Shown here in pieces: positions 48,203 to 57,672 of a stretch of DNA of 64,000 bases. The notes under the pieces were generated by a model. The model saw only the letters and a program-made list of their open reading frames with translations. It was not told where the DNA came from and did not search any database. A program made the position numbers and the translations under genes. The first letter of the stretch is position 1. Each line of letters begins with the position of its first letter. Source of the stretch: Kibdelosporangium sp. MJ126-NF4 (lineage in GTDB: Bacteria > Actinomycetota > Actinomycetes > Mycobacteriales > Pseudonocardiaceae); the NCBI RefSeq assembly GCF_000826545.1, contig NZ_CDME01000011.1:1375650-1439649 (forward strand), in the 5' to 3' direction.

Positions 48203-49767
48203 AATGCCACTTAGCTTAAGTTGATCATGTTGTGGTGTTTGTCGATGAGTGTGATGGTGGGTGGCCCGGTGTGTCGGGTGGGTGTGTCGGTGGCGCGTTT
48301 GGCTCTGTATTGGGCATGGCGGGTGCGTTTGACCACGCGGGGATAGGTGCGGTGGCGTCGGGGCGGGTTGAGGTTGCGGTGGGTGGTGATGTCGGTCATC
48401 ACCACCGCGCGGAGGTGGTGTGCGTGTTCAGGGGGAAAACGCCGCCGGGTCATCGACCCGGCGGCGGGCGATCCGCACGGTGCGCAGGAACTTGACCCGG
48501 TCAGGGTCGATATCGGCCTCGGTGGCGGCGTGGCAGATCAGGGCGCTGAGCGCGTAGTGGGTGAGCAGGTAGCCGTAGATCTCCTGGCGGACCATGTCCG
48601 GGCTTTTCGATCGCAGCACCCGGCCGGGGCCGCGGAGATGGGTCTTGAGCTGCTTGTTGCCGGTCTCGTGTTCCCACCGCTGGTGATAGGCCCGCGCGAG
48701 CAGTGGCGCCGGCGCGGCGGCCGGGTCGGTGATCGTGGTGACCAGTCGGACCGTCTCCGGCTCGCCATCAGCATCCACCACGCGGTCGTCCACTGTGTAT
48801 TCCACGACCCGGACCTCGGTGACCCTGCGAGGATCGAGCGGTTCACCACGACCAGCCGCGTCGGTCAACCGGGCCCGCACCCCCTGATTGTGAGTGGCCG
48901 AACTGAACATGATCGACCGATAGGACCCGTCAGGCAACACCTCGAGCACCGGCAGCCGCTGATTGGACCTGGCCCGCCACAACAACTGCGCACCCCCCGC
49001 CGAGGCGGCACGCCAATCCGCCCAACCCAAGAAGTTACGATCCGCGATCAGCAACCAGTCCGATTCCACCCGCGGCCACAACTCCCGGGCCAGCACCTGC
49101 TCCCCGACCGACGTACCAGCCATCGCCGCGGCCACCACCGCATGCGACCCGCACTCGGAGATCGTGACCACCCGCACCTTGGGAAACGGCGTTCCATGCT
49201 CCACCGAACCGCCGTACCCGAACTCCGCGACATTCTCCTCGGTATCCGGCGCGTCCCACTCAAACCCATCGATCGCCATCAACCGCCACGGCCCCAGCCA
49301 CGCACCCCGCGTCAACTCCCCCGCCACCGGGACGGCCACCGCCTCGAACAACGCCCGCACCGGCTCCGCCCCCAACCGGGCCCGCGCCTGGGCGATCCCA
49401 CCCGAACTCGGCGGCGACCACACCTCGTCCCAACACCCCCACCCCGCCAACGTCTCCGACAACCGGACCGCGATCTCCTCATAATCATCATCAGCGAACA
49501 ACGCCATCGCCATCACGAAATACACCACCACATGCGGCGGCAGCTTCCCACCCGAACGCCGGGCCTGCTTCCCCGCCGCGGCGACCGCCTCATCGACCAC
49601 GTCCCGCGGCACCGACCCGGTCAGCACACCGATCGAAACCCAGTCGGTCAACGAACCACCCGCCACCACACCATTCCGTGCCACAACACCCGATCATCCA
49701 GACCAGCCACCCCACCACACCCAACGACACGCCACCACACCATGATCAACTTAAGCTAAGTGGCATT
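48203..49767. mobile_element. Complete IS4-type insertion sequence (1565 bp)
   Basis: Perfect terminal inverted repeats of about 27 bp (AATGCCACTTAGCTTAAGTT at the left end) enclose one transposase gene. A 12-bp target duplication flanks both ends. Intact ends, target duplication and transposase suggest a recent insertion that may still be mobile. Confidence 0.93.
48428..49684 (-). CDS. IS4-family DDE transposase
   Basis: 418 residues. The catalytic triad positions are visible: Asp in LMAIDGFEWD, Asp in LLIADRNFLG, and the Y-x2-R-x3-E-x6-K signature in YHQRWEHETGNKQLK. The N-terminal domain (PPHVVVYFVMAMALFADDDYEEI) is closely related to the partial transposase at 63676. GTG start. Uninterrupted reading frame. 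Confidence 0.94.
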   Translation of the reverse strand: MARNGVVAGGSLTDWVSIGVLTGSVPRDVVDEAVAAAGKQARRSGGKLPPHVVVYFVMAMALFADDDYEEIAVRLSETLAGWGCWDEVWSPPSSGGIAQARARLGAEPVRALFEAVAVPVAGELTRGAWLGPWRLMAIDGFEWDAPDTEENVAEFGYGGSVEHGTPFPKVRVVTISECGSHAVVAAAMAGTSVGEQVLARELWPRVESDWLLIADRNFLGWADWRAASAGGAQLLWRARSNQRLPVLEVLPDGSYRSIMFSSATHNQGVRARLTDAAGRGEPLDPRRVTEVRVVEYTVDDRVVDADGEPETVRLVTTITDPAAAPAPLLARAYHQRWEHETGNKQLKTHLRGPGRVLRSKSPDMVRQEIYGYLLTHYALSALICHAATEADIDPDRVKFLRTVRIARRRVDDPAAFSP

Positions 49768-49779
49768 GCCCCGCGCCCC
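49768..49779. repeat. Right target-site duplication of the IS element
   Basis: Exact copy of the 12-bp sequence at 48191-48202. Confidence 0.88.
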
Positions 49780-49789
49780 CCACTAGACC

Positions 49790-50166
49790 CAGGAAATCAC
49801 GTGGGCTGAGCGAACCGGCGTGAGATACGAAGTGTCTGTTGTGTCCCCTCTTGGAGGCCTGCCCGCCGGCGAGGCATCTTTTTCTTTCTCTTTCCCCACG
49901 CTGACACGTGAGCGCGGCCATCTCGTGAGTGCAGCCGCCGTGTGACTGCTGCTGTCGCGTGTGGCTGCTGCTGGCACCGTGTGTGCGGCCATCGCCGAAG
50001 GCCCGCCTCACGGACGAGCCTGTGATGCCCGCTGCGTCGGGCTCGTTCCCGACGCTCGAGTTCGCTCGTGGCACGAACAGCATGTCCTCGCCGGACGGCA
50101 GGCCTCCAAGAGGGAAACCAACACATGGTCTGTCCACCCGGTTGGCTCTGCTCACGTGATTTCCTG
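49790..50166. repeat. 377-bp nested palindromic element
   Basis: Outer arms 49790-49818 (CAGGAAATCACGTG...) and 50138-50166 match at about 26 of 29 positions. Inner arms 49845-49874 and 50086-50115 (CCCCTCTTGGAGGCCTGCC...) also pair. The interior carries a T/C-rich tract (49876-49897). The inner right arm also occurs alone at 17866-17896. Confidence 0.85.
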
Positions 50167-50189
50167 CGCCGGGAAAAAGAGGCGTGGTC

Positions 50190-50329
50190 GGTTCCCTCCC
50201 GTATGTCCTGCCGGAGGAAACCACGACGTGCCGGGAGGTCGGTATCGCCTGCGCTGTGGGTTGGGTTTCGTAGGCCGACCTCCCGACACGCCATGGTATG
50301 GCTTCGCCCAGGCCATACGGGAGGAAACC
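50190..50329. repeat. Long hairpin repeat element, copy C
   Basis: Outer arms 50190-50210 and 50309-50329 match at 19 of 21 positions; the inner stem pairs GGAAACCACGACGTGCC... with ...CGACACGCCATGGT. The sequence is nearly the reverse complement of copy B and is related to copy A. Confidence 0.88.
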
Positions 50330-50356
50330 AACCACGAACCCCACCCATGCGCTATG

Positions 50357-50388
50357 CGCGCAAGGCCGCTTTCGCGCAAGGCCGCTTT
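50357..50388. repeat. Two tandem copies of a 16-bp unit
   Basis: CGCGCAAGGCCGCTTT at 50357-50372 and 50373-50388, exact. The same flavour of sequence (CAACGAAGGCGGC) is repeated near copy B. Confidence 0.8.
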
Positions 50389-50459
50389 CGCGCTTGCCGT
50401 CTTGCGCTTGCTTTACGCGCGCAGCGGCGGTGAGCTTGCTCACAGGGCGTTGTGAGGAG

Positions 50460-50978
50460 CTATTCCCGTGCGCGCCAGAGCGGGTATCGCGTGCCGGTGA
50501 GCCTATTGATCGCGCCGCCGAGCAACGTCAGCACGGCCACACTGCTCATGATCAGCACGAGCTGCAACGGCGTGTGCAGCACTCCCAGGGAGATGATCAA
50601 CGTCGTCGCTCCCGCAGGCGGGTGTGGCAGGCCGAACAATGTCATCGCGCCACACGTCAGCGCGAGCGCTAGTGTCGCGGCTCCGGCGCTCGCGAAAGTC
50701 ATGTGTGTCAGTGACGGTTCGCTGTGCCACTGGCCGAACGCGACCAGTCCCACGACTCCGGCCAGCACACCGATCAGATGGCCGAGCAAGGTGTTGCGTG
50801 GGCTGGCGGTCGCGTGCGTCGGCCTGGTGAACAACAGGAAGGCCGTCGGCCCCAGCGACGGGAACATCAACGGCTGCCTGGTGAGCACCGCCTCCGCCCC
50901 GATCAGCGCCATGGTGACGAAGGCGCCGATCGTGGCGTGGACGGCTGTACGTTGAGTGTCGCGTGTGGATACTGTCAA
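50460..50978 (-). CDS. HPP-family integral membrane protein (possible nitrite transporter)
   Basis: About 172 residues with four hydrophobic segments. Characteristic stretches are MFPSLGPTAFLLF and the HPPAGATTLI motif that names the family. Plant and cyanobacterial HPP proteins have been linked to nitrite transport. The TTG at 50978 overlaps the narI stop (TTGA), so it is the fifth gene of the nitrate-reductase operon; moving nitrite is a natural role (inference). The unusual start codon is supported mainly by the overlap. Confidence 0.82.
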   Translation of the reverse strand: MTVSTRDTQRTAVHATIGAFVTMALIGAEAVLTRQPLMFPSLGPTAFLLFTRPTHATASPRNTLLGHLIGVLAGVVGLVAFGQWHSEPSLTHMTFASAGAATLALALTCGAMTLFGLPHPPAGATTLIISLGVLHTPLQLVLIMSSVAVLTLLGGAINRLTGTRYPLWRARE

Positions 50979-51703
50979 CGCTGGTCCCAGCCACGGCGTG
51001 CGGTACGGGACGCCAGTGCGTCGCCACGGCTGCGGTAGACCACGTACGGCCGGATGAGGTACCGGACCGGTGCGCTGAAGGCGTGCACCAGCCTGCTGAA
51101 CGGCCACAGCACGAACAGGGCCATGCCGAGCAGCGCGTGCAGCTGGTACATCAGCGGGGCGTCCGCGATCAGTGACGAATCCGGTTGCAGCGTCAGGATT
51201 CCACGGAACCACGGCGCGATGCTGACCCGGTAGTCGTAGCCGCCCTGCACCCCGTTGATGACCACCGTCACGTACATCCCGACCAGGATCGTCGTGCCCA
51301 GCAGGAGGTAGGTCAGCTTGTCGTTGTGTGTCGTCGCGCCCCGGACCGCCGGGACACGCCATCTCCGGTACAGCAGTATCGCCAGACCGGCCACGGTGGC
51401 GACGCCCGCCAGGGTCCCCGCCGCCAGTGACACGACGTGGTACAGCTCCTCGTGGACGCCGAGCCATTCGGTCAGTGATTTCGGGACGAGCAGTCCGACC
51501 ACGTGCCCGCCGATCACCGCGAACAGTCCCAAATGGAACAACGGGCTCGCGATCCGCAGCAGCCTTGACTCGTGCAACTGCGAGCTGCGGGTGGTCCAGC
51601 CGAACTGGTCGTACTTGAAACGCCAGACCGTGCCGCCGACGAACACGGCGATTGTCAGGTAGGGCAGCACGGTCCACAGGAGGACGTCGGTCGGGTCGTT
51701 CAT
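50975..51703 (-). CDS. narI: Respiratory nitrate reductase gamma subunit (cytochrome b)
   Basis: About 242 residues, five membrane helices. Heme-ligand histidines are in HLGLFAVIGGHVVGLLVP and YQLHALLGMALFVLWPFSRLVH. It takes electrons from quinol and passes them to NarH. ATG start with GGAGG upstream overlaps the narJ stop. Confidence 0.95.
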   Translation of the reverse strand: MNDPTDVLLWTVLPYLTIAVFVGGTVWRFKYDQFGWTTRSSQLHESRLLRIASPLFHLGLFAVIGGHVVGLLVPKSLTEWLGVHEELYHVVSLAAGTLAGVATVAGLAILLYRRWRVPAVRGATTHNDKLTYLLLGTTILVGMYVTVVINGVQGGYDYRVSIAPWFRGILTLQPDSSLIADAPLMYQLHALLGMALFVLWPFSRLVHAFSAPVRYLIRPYVVYRSRGDALASRTARRGWDQR

Positions 51704-52311
51704 CGGGTCGCCTCCAGCGGACGGACCGTCGGATAGCCCAGCAGCACTGGTTCGAGCCCGACCTGCTCGGTCGACTGCCTCGTGTCGGCGGGCAGCGCGG
51801 CTGGCGACTGTGGCACGGTGGCGATGACCGTGCCGACCACCGCGGTGTACGGCGTGTCGATCGCGGACAGCTTGCTGTGCAGCAGTTCCATCCCTTGCCG
51901 GAACCGGGCGAGCAGTTCCAGACCCGGTTTCCCGGCGAGCGCGCCGAATTCGAGCAGGATGGGCAGGTAGTCCGGTAGTTCGCCGTCGGCGAGCTGGAAA
52001 CCGTGTTGCCGGTACGTGCTTTTCACTGCCGCGAGCGAACCGCCCCGGCGCCGGGTGTCGCCGTCGGTGTACCAGGTCATGTACAGGCAGCGGCCCGGTT
52101 TGGTGTCGAAGACGTCGACGTAGTGCCGTGCCGCGTCCACCGGGGCGGTCTGCTCGAAGTGGTCGAGCACGGACGCGATCTCGCCGACCTGTCTGGCCGG
52201 TAGCTCGGCCAGGCATCGGCGCAGCAGCGGGATCCGTGAGTACAGCTCGTCGTCCGGATAGTGCAGGCAGTGCGCCGCGACCTGCTGCAGCACCCTGGTC
52301 GCGCGGCTCAT
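51700..52311 (-). CDS. narJ: Nitrate reductase assembly chaperone
   Basis: 203 residues. The all-helical TorD/NarJ family pattern is seen: CLHYPDDEL near the start, HYVDVFDTKPGRCLYMTWYTDGDTRRRG, and LPDYLPILLEFGAL. It holds apo-NarGH until the molybdenum cofactor is inserted and is not part of the final enzyme. Overlaps both neighbours. Confidence 0.95.
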   Translation of the reverse strand: MSRATRVLQQVAAHCLHYPDDELYSRIPLLRRCLAELPARQVGEIASVLDHFEQTAPVDAARHYVDVFDTKPGRCLYMTWYTDGDTRRRGGSLAAVKSTYRQHGFQLADGELPDYLPILLEFGALAGKPGLELLARFRQGMELLHSKLSAIDTPYTAVVGTVIATVPQSPAALPADTRQSTEQVGLEPVLLGYPTVRPLEATR

Positions 52312-53885
52312 TTCTTGCGCTCCAGGGTTGGGAACATCCCCGCCGGACGCTCTCCGTCACGCCACGTGAACAGGTCGGTCCCGTTGCCCGATCCATTGCC
52401 TGAGCCGCCGCCCATGCCGGGGCCGCCGTCGGTGTCCAGGCTGCACGTGGAGCCGATGGACTCCAGTTCGTGCGCACGGCCGATGCCCGCGGTGGGGATG
52501 ACGTAGCGGTCGGCGTACTTGGCCACGGCCAGTAGCCGGTACATCGACTCGATCTGCTCGGCCGTCATCCCGACGCTCTTGGGCACGTACCGGTCCGGCG
52601 GTTCACCCAGGTTGATGGAGCGCATGTGGGTCCGCATCGCCGCGAGCTTGCGCAGCACCTCCCGCACGGGGTCCGGGTCGCCCGCGGTGAACAACCCGGC
52701 CAGGTAGTCGACGGGAATCCGCAGCGCGTCGATGGCACCGAACAGGTTCCCGGCCTGCTCGCCGTCGAATCCCGTGCTGGACACGGCTTCCACGACGGGC
52801 GACAGCGGCGGGATGTACCAGACCATCGGCATGGTCCGGTACTCCGGGTGCAACGGCAGCGCCACGCGGTGCTCGGCGATCAGCGAGTACACCGGGGAAC
52901 GCTGCGCGGCGGTGATCCAGTCGTGCGGGATCCCCGCGCGTTCCGCGGCGGCGACGACCTCGGGATCACGCGGATCGAGGAACACCTCCAGCTGCGCCGG
53001 GTAGAGCTTGTGCTCGTCCTTGACACTCGCGGCCCGGCCGACGGCGTCGGCGTCGTAGAGCAGGACGCCGATGTAGCGCAGCCTGCCCACACACGTCTCC
53101 GCGCAGATCGTCGGCTGACCGATCTCCAGGCGGGGATAGCAGAACGTGCACTTCTCGGCCTTGCCGGTCTTGTGGTTGAAGTAGACCTTCTTGTACGGGC
53201 AGCCGCTGACACACATCCGCCAGCCACGGCACTTGTCCTGGTCGACGAGCACGATGCCGTCCTCGGTCCGCTTGTACATCGCGCCCGACGGGCAGGACGC
53301 GACACAGCTCGGGTTGAGGCAGTGCTCGCAGATCCTCGGCAGGTAGAACATGAACGTCTGCTCGTACTCCAGCTGGATGCCCTTGCCCAGCCGTGCGCGC
53401 ATGTCCTCCGCCACCGGGTCGGTGGTCGCGTGTTCCGGCGCGCCACCGAGGCTGTCCTCCCAGTTCGGTCCCCACCGCACCGAGGTGGGCTTACCGGTCA
53501 CTGCGGAAATCGGCCGGGCGGTGGGTGTGTCGTCACCCAGTGGCGCGTCGGTGAGGTTGCGGTAGTCGTACGTCCACGGCTCGTAGTAGTCCTCGATCTT
53601 CGGCAGGTCCGGGTTGGCGAACAGCGACAGCAGCCGCTTCACCCGGCTGCCGGAGGCCAGTCGCAGCCGTCCGTTGCGGCCGAGCTTCCAGCCGCCGTGC
53701 CACTGCTTCTGGTCCTCGTAGCGGCGCGGATACCCCTGTCCCGGTTTGGTCTCGACGTTGTTGAACCAGGCGTACTCCATGCCACCCCGGTTGGTCCACG
53801 TCTGCTTGCACGTGACCGAGCAGGTGTGGCAGCCGATGCACTTGTCCAGGTTCATCACCATCGCGAGCTGTGCCATCACTCGCAT
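52308..53885 (-). CDS. narH: Respiratory nitrate reductase beta subunit (iron-sulfur)
   Basis: 525 residues. Four cysteine clusters are visible: CIGCHTCSVTCKQTW, CEHCLNPSCVASCPSGA, CRGWRMCVSGCPYKK (Trp in place of one Cys, as expected for the [3Fe-4S] centre) and CTFCYPRL with CAETCVGR. The C-terminal tail has a Gly-rich GMGGGSGNGSGNG stretch before the end. It relays electrons from NarI to NarG. ATG start overlaps the narG stop. Confidence 0.96.
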   Translation of the reverse strand: MRVMAQLAMVMNLDKCIGCHTCSVTCKQTWTNRGGMEYAWFNNVETKPGQGYPRRYEDQKQWHGGWKLGRNGRLRLASGSRVKRLLSLFANPDLPKIEDYYEPWTYDYRNLTDAPLGDDTPTARPISAVTGKPTSVRWGPNWEDSLGGAPEHATTDPVAEDMRARLGKGIQLEYEQTFMFYLPRICEHCLNPSCVASCPSGAMYKRTEDGIVLVDQDKCRGWRMCVSGCPYKKVYFNHKTGKAEKCTFCYPRLEIGQPTICAETCVGRLRYIGVLLYDADAVGRAASVKDEHKLYPAQLEVFLDPRDPEVVAAAERAGIPHDWITAAQRSPVYSLIAEHRVALPLHPEYRTMPMVWYIPPLSPVVEAVSSTGFDGEQAGNLFGAIDALRIPVDYLAGLFTAGDPDPVREVLRKLAAMRTHMRSINLGEPPDRYVPKSVGMTAEQIESMYRLLAVAKYADRYVIPTAGIGRAHELESIGSTCSLDTDGGPGMGGGSGNGSGNGTDLFTWRDGERPAGMFPTLERKK

Positions 53886-56800
53886 CAGTACGTCACCTCC
53901 TGGCTGCGGCGCCGCAGCACGGTGACCTCGTCACGCTGGTTGCCGGTGGGGCCGTAGTAGTTGAGCGCGAAGCTGAGCTGTCCGTACCCGCCGATCAGGT
54001 GGGTCGGTTTGATCTGCAGCCGGGTGAGCGAGTTGTGGATACCGCCGCGTTTGCCGGTGGTCTCGCTCTTGGGCACGTTCACCGTGCGCTCCTGTGCGTG
54101 GTACATGAACACCGTGCCTGTGGGCATCCGGTGTGACACAACGGCTCTGGCCACGACCACGCCGTTGCGGTTGACCGCTTCGACCCAGTCGTTGTCCGAC
54201 ACCCCGATCGCCTCGGCGTCAGCCGGGCTGATCCAGAACGTCGGGCCGCCGCGGGACAACGTCAGCATGATCAGGTTGTCCTGGAACTCCGAGTGGATCG
54301 ACCACTTCGAGTGCGGCGTGAGGTACCGGACGGTCACCTCGGGCCCGTTCGGGCCGATCCTCGGCTCGCCGAACAGCCGGTGCAGGTCCAGCGGCGGCCG
54401 GTAGATCGGCAGGTGCTCGCCGATCTCGGCGATCCAGTCGTGGTCGAGGAAGAAATGCTGCCGCCCGGTGAGCGTGTGCCACGGTTTGAGCTGCTCGACG
54501 TTGATGGTGAACGGCGCGTACCGGCGGCCGCCGGACTCGTCGCCCGACCACTCCGGGCTGGTCACCACGGGTGCGGGGCGGGAACGCGTGTCCTCGAACG
54601 TGACCCGGTGGGCCTGGTGGTGGCTGACCAGGTGCCGCAACGGGCGCCCGACGCGTTCCTCCAGCGCACGGAAGCCCTCGTCGGCGACCCGTCCGTTCGT
54701 GGTCCCGGACAGTGCCAGCACGGCGTCCGCGGCCTTGCGGTCGGTGTCAATCAACGGGCGGCCGATCGCCGGGCCGCCGGTGGCCAGGCCGTTGGCCTCG
54801 CCGAGCCACGCCAGCTCAGGCCCGACTTCGACCGTGACACCCTTGGCGGTCGTGCCGACCTTGTCCAGCAACGGCCCGAGCGCGCCGAGTTTCGCGGCGA
54901 TCGCCGTGTAGTCCCGCTCCACCACAGTGAGCACCGGGAACGTCTGTCCCGGAACGGGTTCGTAGTCCTCGGTACGCCAGTCCCGCGCCACACCACCGGG
55001 CTGGGCCACCTCACCGGGCGTGTCGTGCTGCAGCGCGGTGACCACGAGATCCCGCCGGGTGCCGAGGTGGTCCTTGGCGAACTCGCTCAGCCTCTGCGCG
55101 ATGGCGTGGAACGCGTCGAAGTCCGTGCGCGCCTGCCACGGCGGGTCCACGGCCGCGTTGAACGAGTGTACGAACGGGTGCATGTCGGTACTGGACAGGT
55201 CGTGCTTCTCGTACCAGGTCGCCGCGGGCAGCGTGACGTCCGCGAACAGTGTCGTGCTGGTCATCCGGAAGTCCAACGCCAGCAACATGTCGAGCTTGCC
55301 CTCGGGCGCATCGTCGCGCCAGCGCACGGACTTCGGCCGCTCGTCGGCGGGGACCTCGGTGGCGCGCATCGACGACGTGGTGCCGAGCAGGTGCTTGAGG
55401 AAGTACTCGTTGCCCTTGGCCGACGAGCCCAGCAGGTTGGCCCGCCACACCGTCAGCACCCGTGGCCAGTTCTCCGGCGCGTCCGGGTCCTCGCAGGCGA
55501 AGCCGAGCTCACCGGATTTCACCTGGGACAGCAGGTACTCGGCCGGATCCAGCCCGGCTTGCTCCGCTTCGTCGGTGAGATCCAGGGGGTTGCGGTCGAA
55601 CGTCGGGTACGACGGCATCCAGCCCATCCGGGCGGACTGGGACAGGCAGTCGGAGACCGTCTGGCCCGCCAGTTTGCCCGGCGCCCCGGGCCACGACAGC
55701 GTGTCCGCGGTCAGCCGGTCGTAGCGCCACTGGTCGGTGTGTGTGTACCAGTAGGCCGTGCCGATCATCTGGCGCGGCGGACGGGCCCAGTCCAGCGCAC
55801 CGGCCAAAGTGGACCATCCGGTGAACGGGCGGACCTTCTCCTGGCCGACGTAGTGCGCCCAGCCGCCGCCGTTGCGTCCCTGGCAGCCGGTCAGCAGCAG
55901 CAGGGTCAGGAACGAGCGGTAGATCAGGTCGGAGTGGAACCAGTGGTTGGTCCCGGCGCCCATCAGGATCATGCACCGGCCCTTCGACCGGATCGCGGTG
56001 TCGGCGAACTCGCGGGCGATCCGCGTCACCTGTGCGGCGGGGACGCCGGTCAACTGCTCCTGCCACGCCGGTGTGGCGGGGGAGTCCGGGTCTTCGAAGC
56101 CCTGCGGCCACTCGCCGGGCAGGCCGTCGCGGTGCACGCCGTACTGCGCGAGCAGCAGGTCGAACACCGTGGTGACCGTCCGACCGGCGACCGTCCGGAC
56201 CGGCACACCCCGCACGACCGCCCCGGCCGAGCCGTCCGGGGTGTCGAACCGGGGCAGCAGTATCTCGGCTGTGTCCCCGTCCGGTCCTGAGTAGACCGAC
56301 AGCGCGGGCGTGACGGCCCCGAGGTCGAGGTTCCACCTGCCGGGCTCGTCGGCCCAACGGAAACCCAGTGAACCGTTGGGCACGACGGGTTCGCCGCTGA
56401 CCTGGTCCAGCAGGACCGTCTTCCACTCGGTGCCTCTGGTCGGCTCGCCGGGCAGATCGGCTTCGGTGAGGAACTTGCCGGGGACGAGACGGCCTCCGCG
56501 TTCGTCCAGCGTGATCAGGAACGGCAGGTCGGTGTACCGCTTGACGTAGTCGGTGAAGAACGGCACCTCGCGCTCGACGAAACACTCCCGCAGCACCACG
56601 TGCGCCATCGCCATGGCGACCGCCGCGTCCGTGCCGGGATGCGGCGCCACCCACTCGTCGGCGAACTTCGTGGCGTCGGAGTAGTCGGGGGAGCAGACCA
56701 CGACCTTCTGCCCGCGGTACCGAGCCTCGGTCATGAAGTGCGCGTCCGGTGTCCGGGTGACGGGGACGTTGGATCCCCACATCATCAGGTACGCGGCGTC

Positions 56801-57586
56801 CCACCAGTCCGCGGACTCCGGCACGTCGGTCTGGTCGCCGAAGACCTGCGGGGAGGCGGGCGGCAGGTCCGCGTACCAGTCGTAGAACGACAGCATCGGC
56901 GCGCCGATCAGCGCCATGAACCGGGATCCGACGGCGTGCGACACCATCGACATCGCGGGAATGGGCGAGAACCCGGCGATCCGGTCGGGGCCGTGCTGCT
57001 TGAGCGTGTGCACGTGTGCCGCGGCGACCATGTCGACCGCCTCGTCCCACGTGACCCGCACCAGGCCACCCTTGCCCCTGGCACGGTGGTAGGCACGGCG
57101 TTTCATCGGGTCGTCCACAATGGAGGCCCATGCGGTCACCGGGTCGCCGTGGGTCCGGCGCGCCTCGCGGAACATCTCGACGAGGACACCGCGGGCGTAC
57201 GGATATCGGACGCGCAGCGGCGAGTAGGAGTACCAGGAGAACGATGCCCCGCGCGGGCAGCCTCTCGGTTCGTACTCGGGCCGGTCCGGGCCGACGGTGG
57301 GGTAGTCGACGTCCTGCGACTCCCACGTGATGATGCCGTCCTTGACGTAGACGTTCCACCGGCAGGAGCCGGTGCAGTTCACACCGTGTGTCGACGGTAC
57401 GACCTTGTCGTGGCTCCACCGGTCGCGGTAGAAGGCGTCCGCCTCCCTGCCGCCCGTGCGGTAGGCCACGCGAAGATCGTCCGACACCTGCTCCCTGGTC
57501 AGAAAGCGGCCCGTCGACAGCAGAAGATCGCTCGCCACACCATCGGTTGTATGGTTTTTTCGAGCGCGCTGAAATGTAGCGCACAT
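53885..57586 (-). CDS. narG: Respiratory nitrate reductase alpha subunit (Mo-bisMGD)
   Basis: About 1233 residues, full length for the family. The N-terminal iron-sulfur motif begins HGVNCTGSCRWNVYVKDG and continues PRGCPRG. The Mo-ligand Asp lies in the SFYDWYADLPPASPQVFGDQTD stretch. The C-terminal MGD-binding domain includes VRYLTPHSKWSIHSEFQDN. It reduces nitrate to nitrite with cytoplasmic orientation (no Tat signal). ATG at 57586 chosen for the GGAGG upstream; TTG 57604 and GTG 57538 are alternatives. First gene of narGHJI-HPP. Confidence 0.96.
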   Translation of the reverse strand: MCATFQRARKNHTTDGVASDLLLSTGRFLTREQVSDDLRVAYRTGGREADAFYRDRWSHDKVVPSTHGVNCTGSCRWNVYVKDGIITWESQDVDYPTVGPDRPEYEPRGCPRGASFSWYSYSPLRVRYPYARGVLVEMFREARRTHGDPVTAWASIVDDPMKRRAYHRARGKGGLVRVTWDEAVDMVAAAHVHTLKQHGPDRIAGFSPIPAMSMVSHAVGSRFMALIGAPMLSFYDWYADLPPASPQVFGDQTDVPESADWWDAAYLMMWGSNVPVTRTPDAHFMTEARYRGQKVVVCSPDYSDATKFADEWVAPHPGTDAAVAMAMAHVVLRECFVEREVPFFTDYVKRYTDLPFLITLDERGGRLVPGKFLTEADLPGEPTRGTEWKTVLLDQVSGEPVVPNGSLGFRWADEPGRWNLDLGAVTPALSVYSGPDGDTAEILLPRFDTPDGSAGAVVRGVPVRTVAGRTVTTVFDLLLAQYGVHRDGLPGEWPQGFEDPDSPATPAWQEQLTGVPAAQVTRIAREFADTAIRSKGRCMILMGAGTNHWFHSDLIYRSFLTLLLLTGCQGRNGGGWAHYVGQEKVRPFTGWSTLAGALDWARPPRQMIGTAYWYTHTDQWRYDRLTADTLSWPGAPGKLAGQTVSDCLSQSARMGWMPSYPTFDRNPLDLTDEAEQAGLDPAEYLLSQVKSGELGFACEDPDAPENWPRVLTVWRANLLGSSAKGNEYFLKHLLGTTSSMRATEVPADERPKSVRWRDDAPEGKLDMLLALDFRMTSTTLFADVTLPAATWYEKHDLSSTDMHPFVHSFNAAVDPPWQARTDFDAFHAIAQRLSEFAKDHLGTRRDLVVTALQHDTPGEVAQPGGVARDWRTEDYEPVPGQTFPVLTVVERDYTAIAAKLGALGPLLDKVGTTAKGVTVEVGPELAWLGEANGLATGGPAIGRPLIDTDRKAADAVLALSGTTNGRVADEGFRALEERVGRPLRHLVSHHQAHRVTFEDTRSRPAPVVTSPEWSGDESGGRRYAPFTINVEQLKPWHTLTGRQHFFLDHDWIAEIGEHLPIYRPPLDLHRLFGEPRIGPNGPEVTVRYLTPHSKWSIHSEFQDNLIMLTLSRGGPTFWISPADAEAIGVSDNDWVEAVNRNGVVVARAVVSHRMPTGTVFMYHAQERTVNVPKSETTGKRGGIHNSLTRLQIKPTHLIGGYGQLSFALNYYGPTGNQRDEVTVLRRRSQEVTY

Positions 57587-57672
57587 GCCTGTGCGTCCTC
57601 CCAAGATCCCCGGTCATTCTGCAGAGCAGATGATCCTATGTAACCTTAAGTAAACGAATTGTCACCACTTAG

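Larger units (their letters stand above)
49780..50459. other. 680-bp non-coding region of nested palindromes
   Basis: No convincing gene; apparent reading frames here are by-products of repeats. It holds the nested palindrome 49790-50166, hairpin copy C and a 16-bp direct repeat. The last ~70 bp lead to the stop of the HPP gene. Confidence 0.75.

Noticed and set aside
48347..49759. Plus-strand frame covering the IS
   Set aside because: It is the mirror of the transposase, ends in the terminal repeat and has a Pro/Arg/His-rich shadow composition.
49751..50443. 230-codon minus-strand frame in the palindromic region
   Set aside because: It runs through hairpin copy C and the nested palindrome; the encoded residues simply reflect the repeats (the same peptide-like strings appear in other frames and copies).
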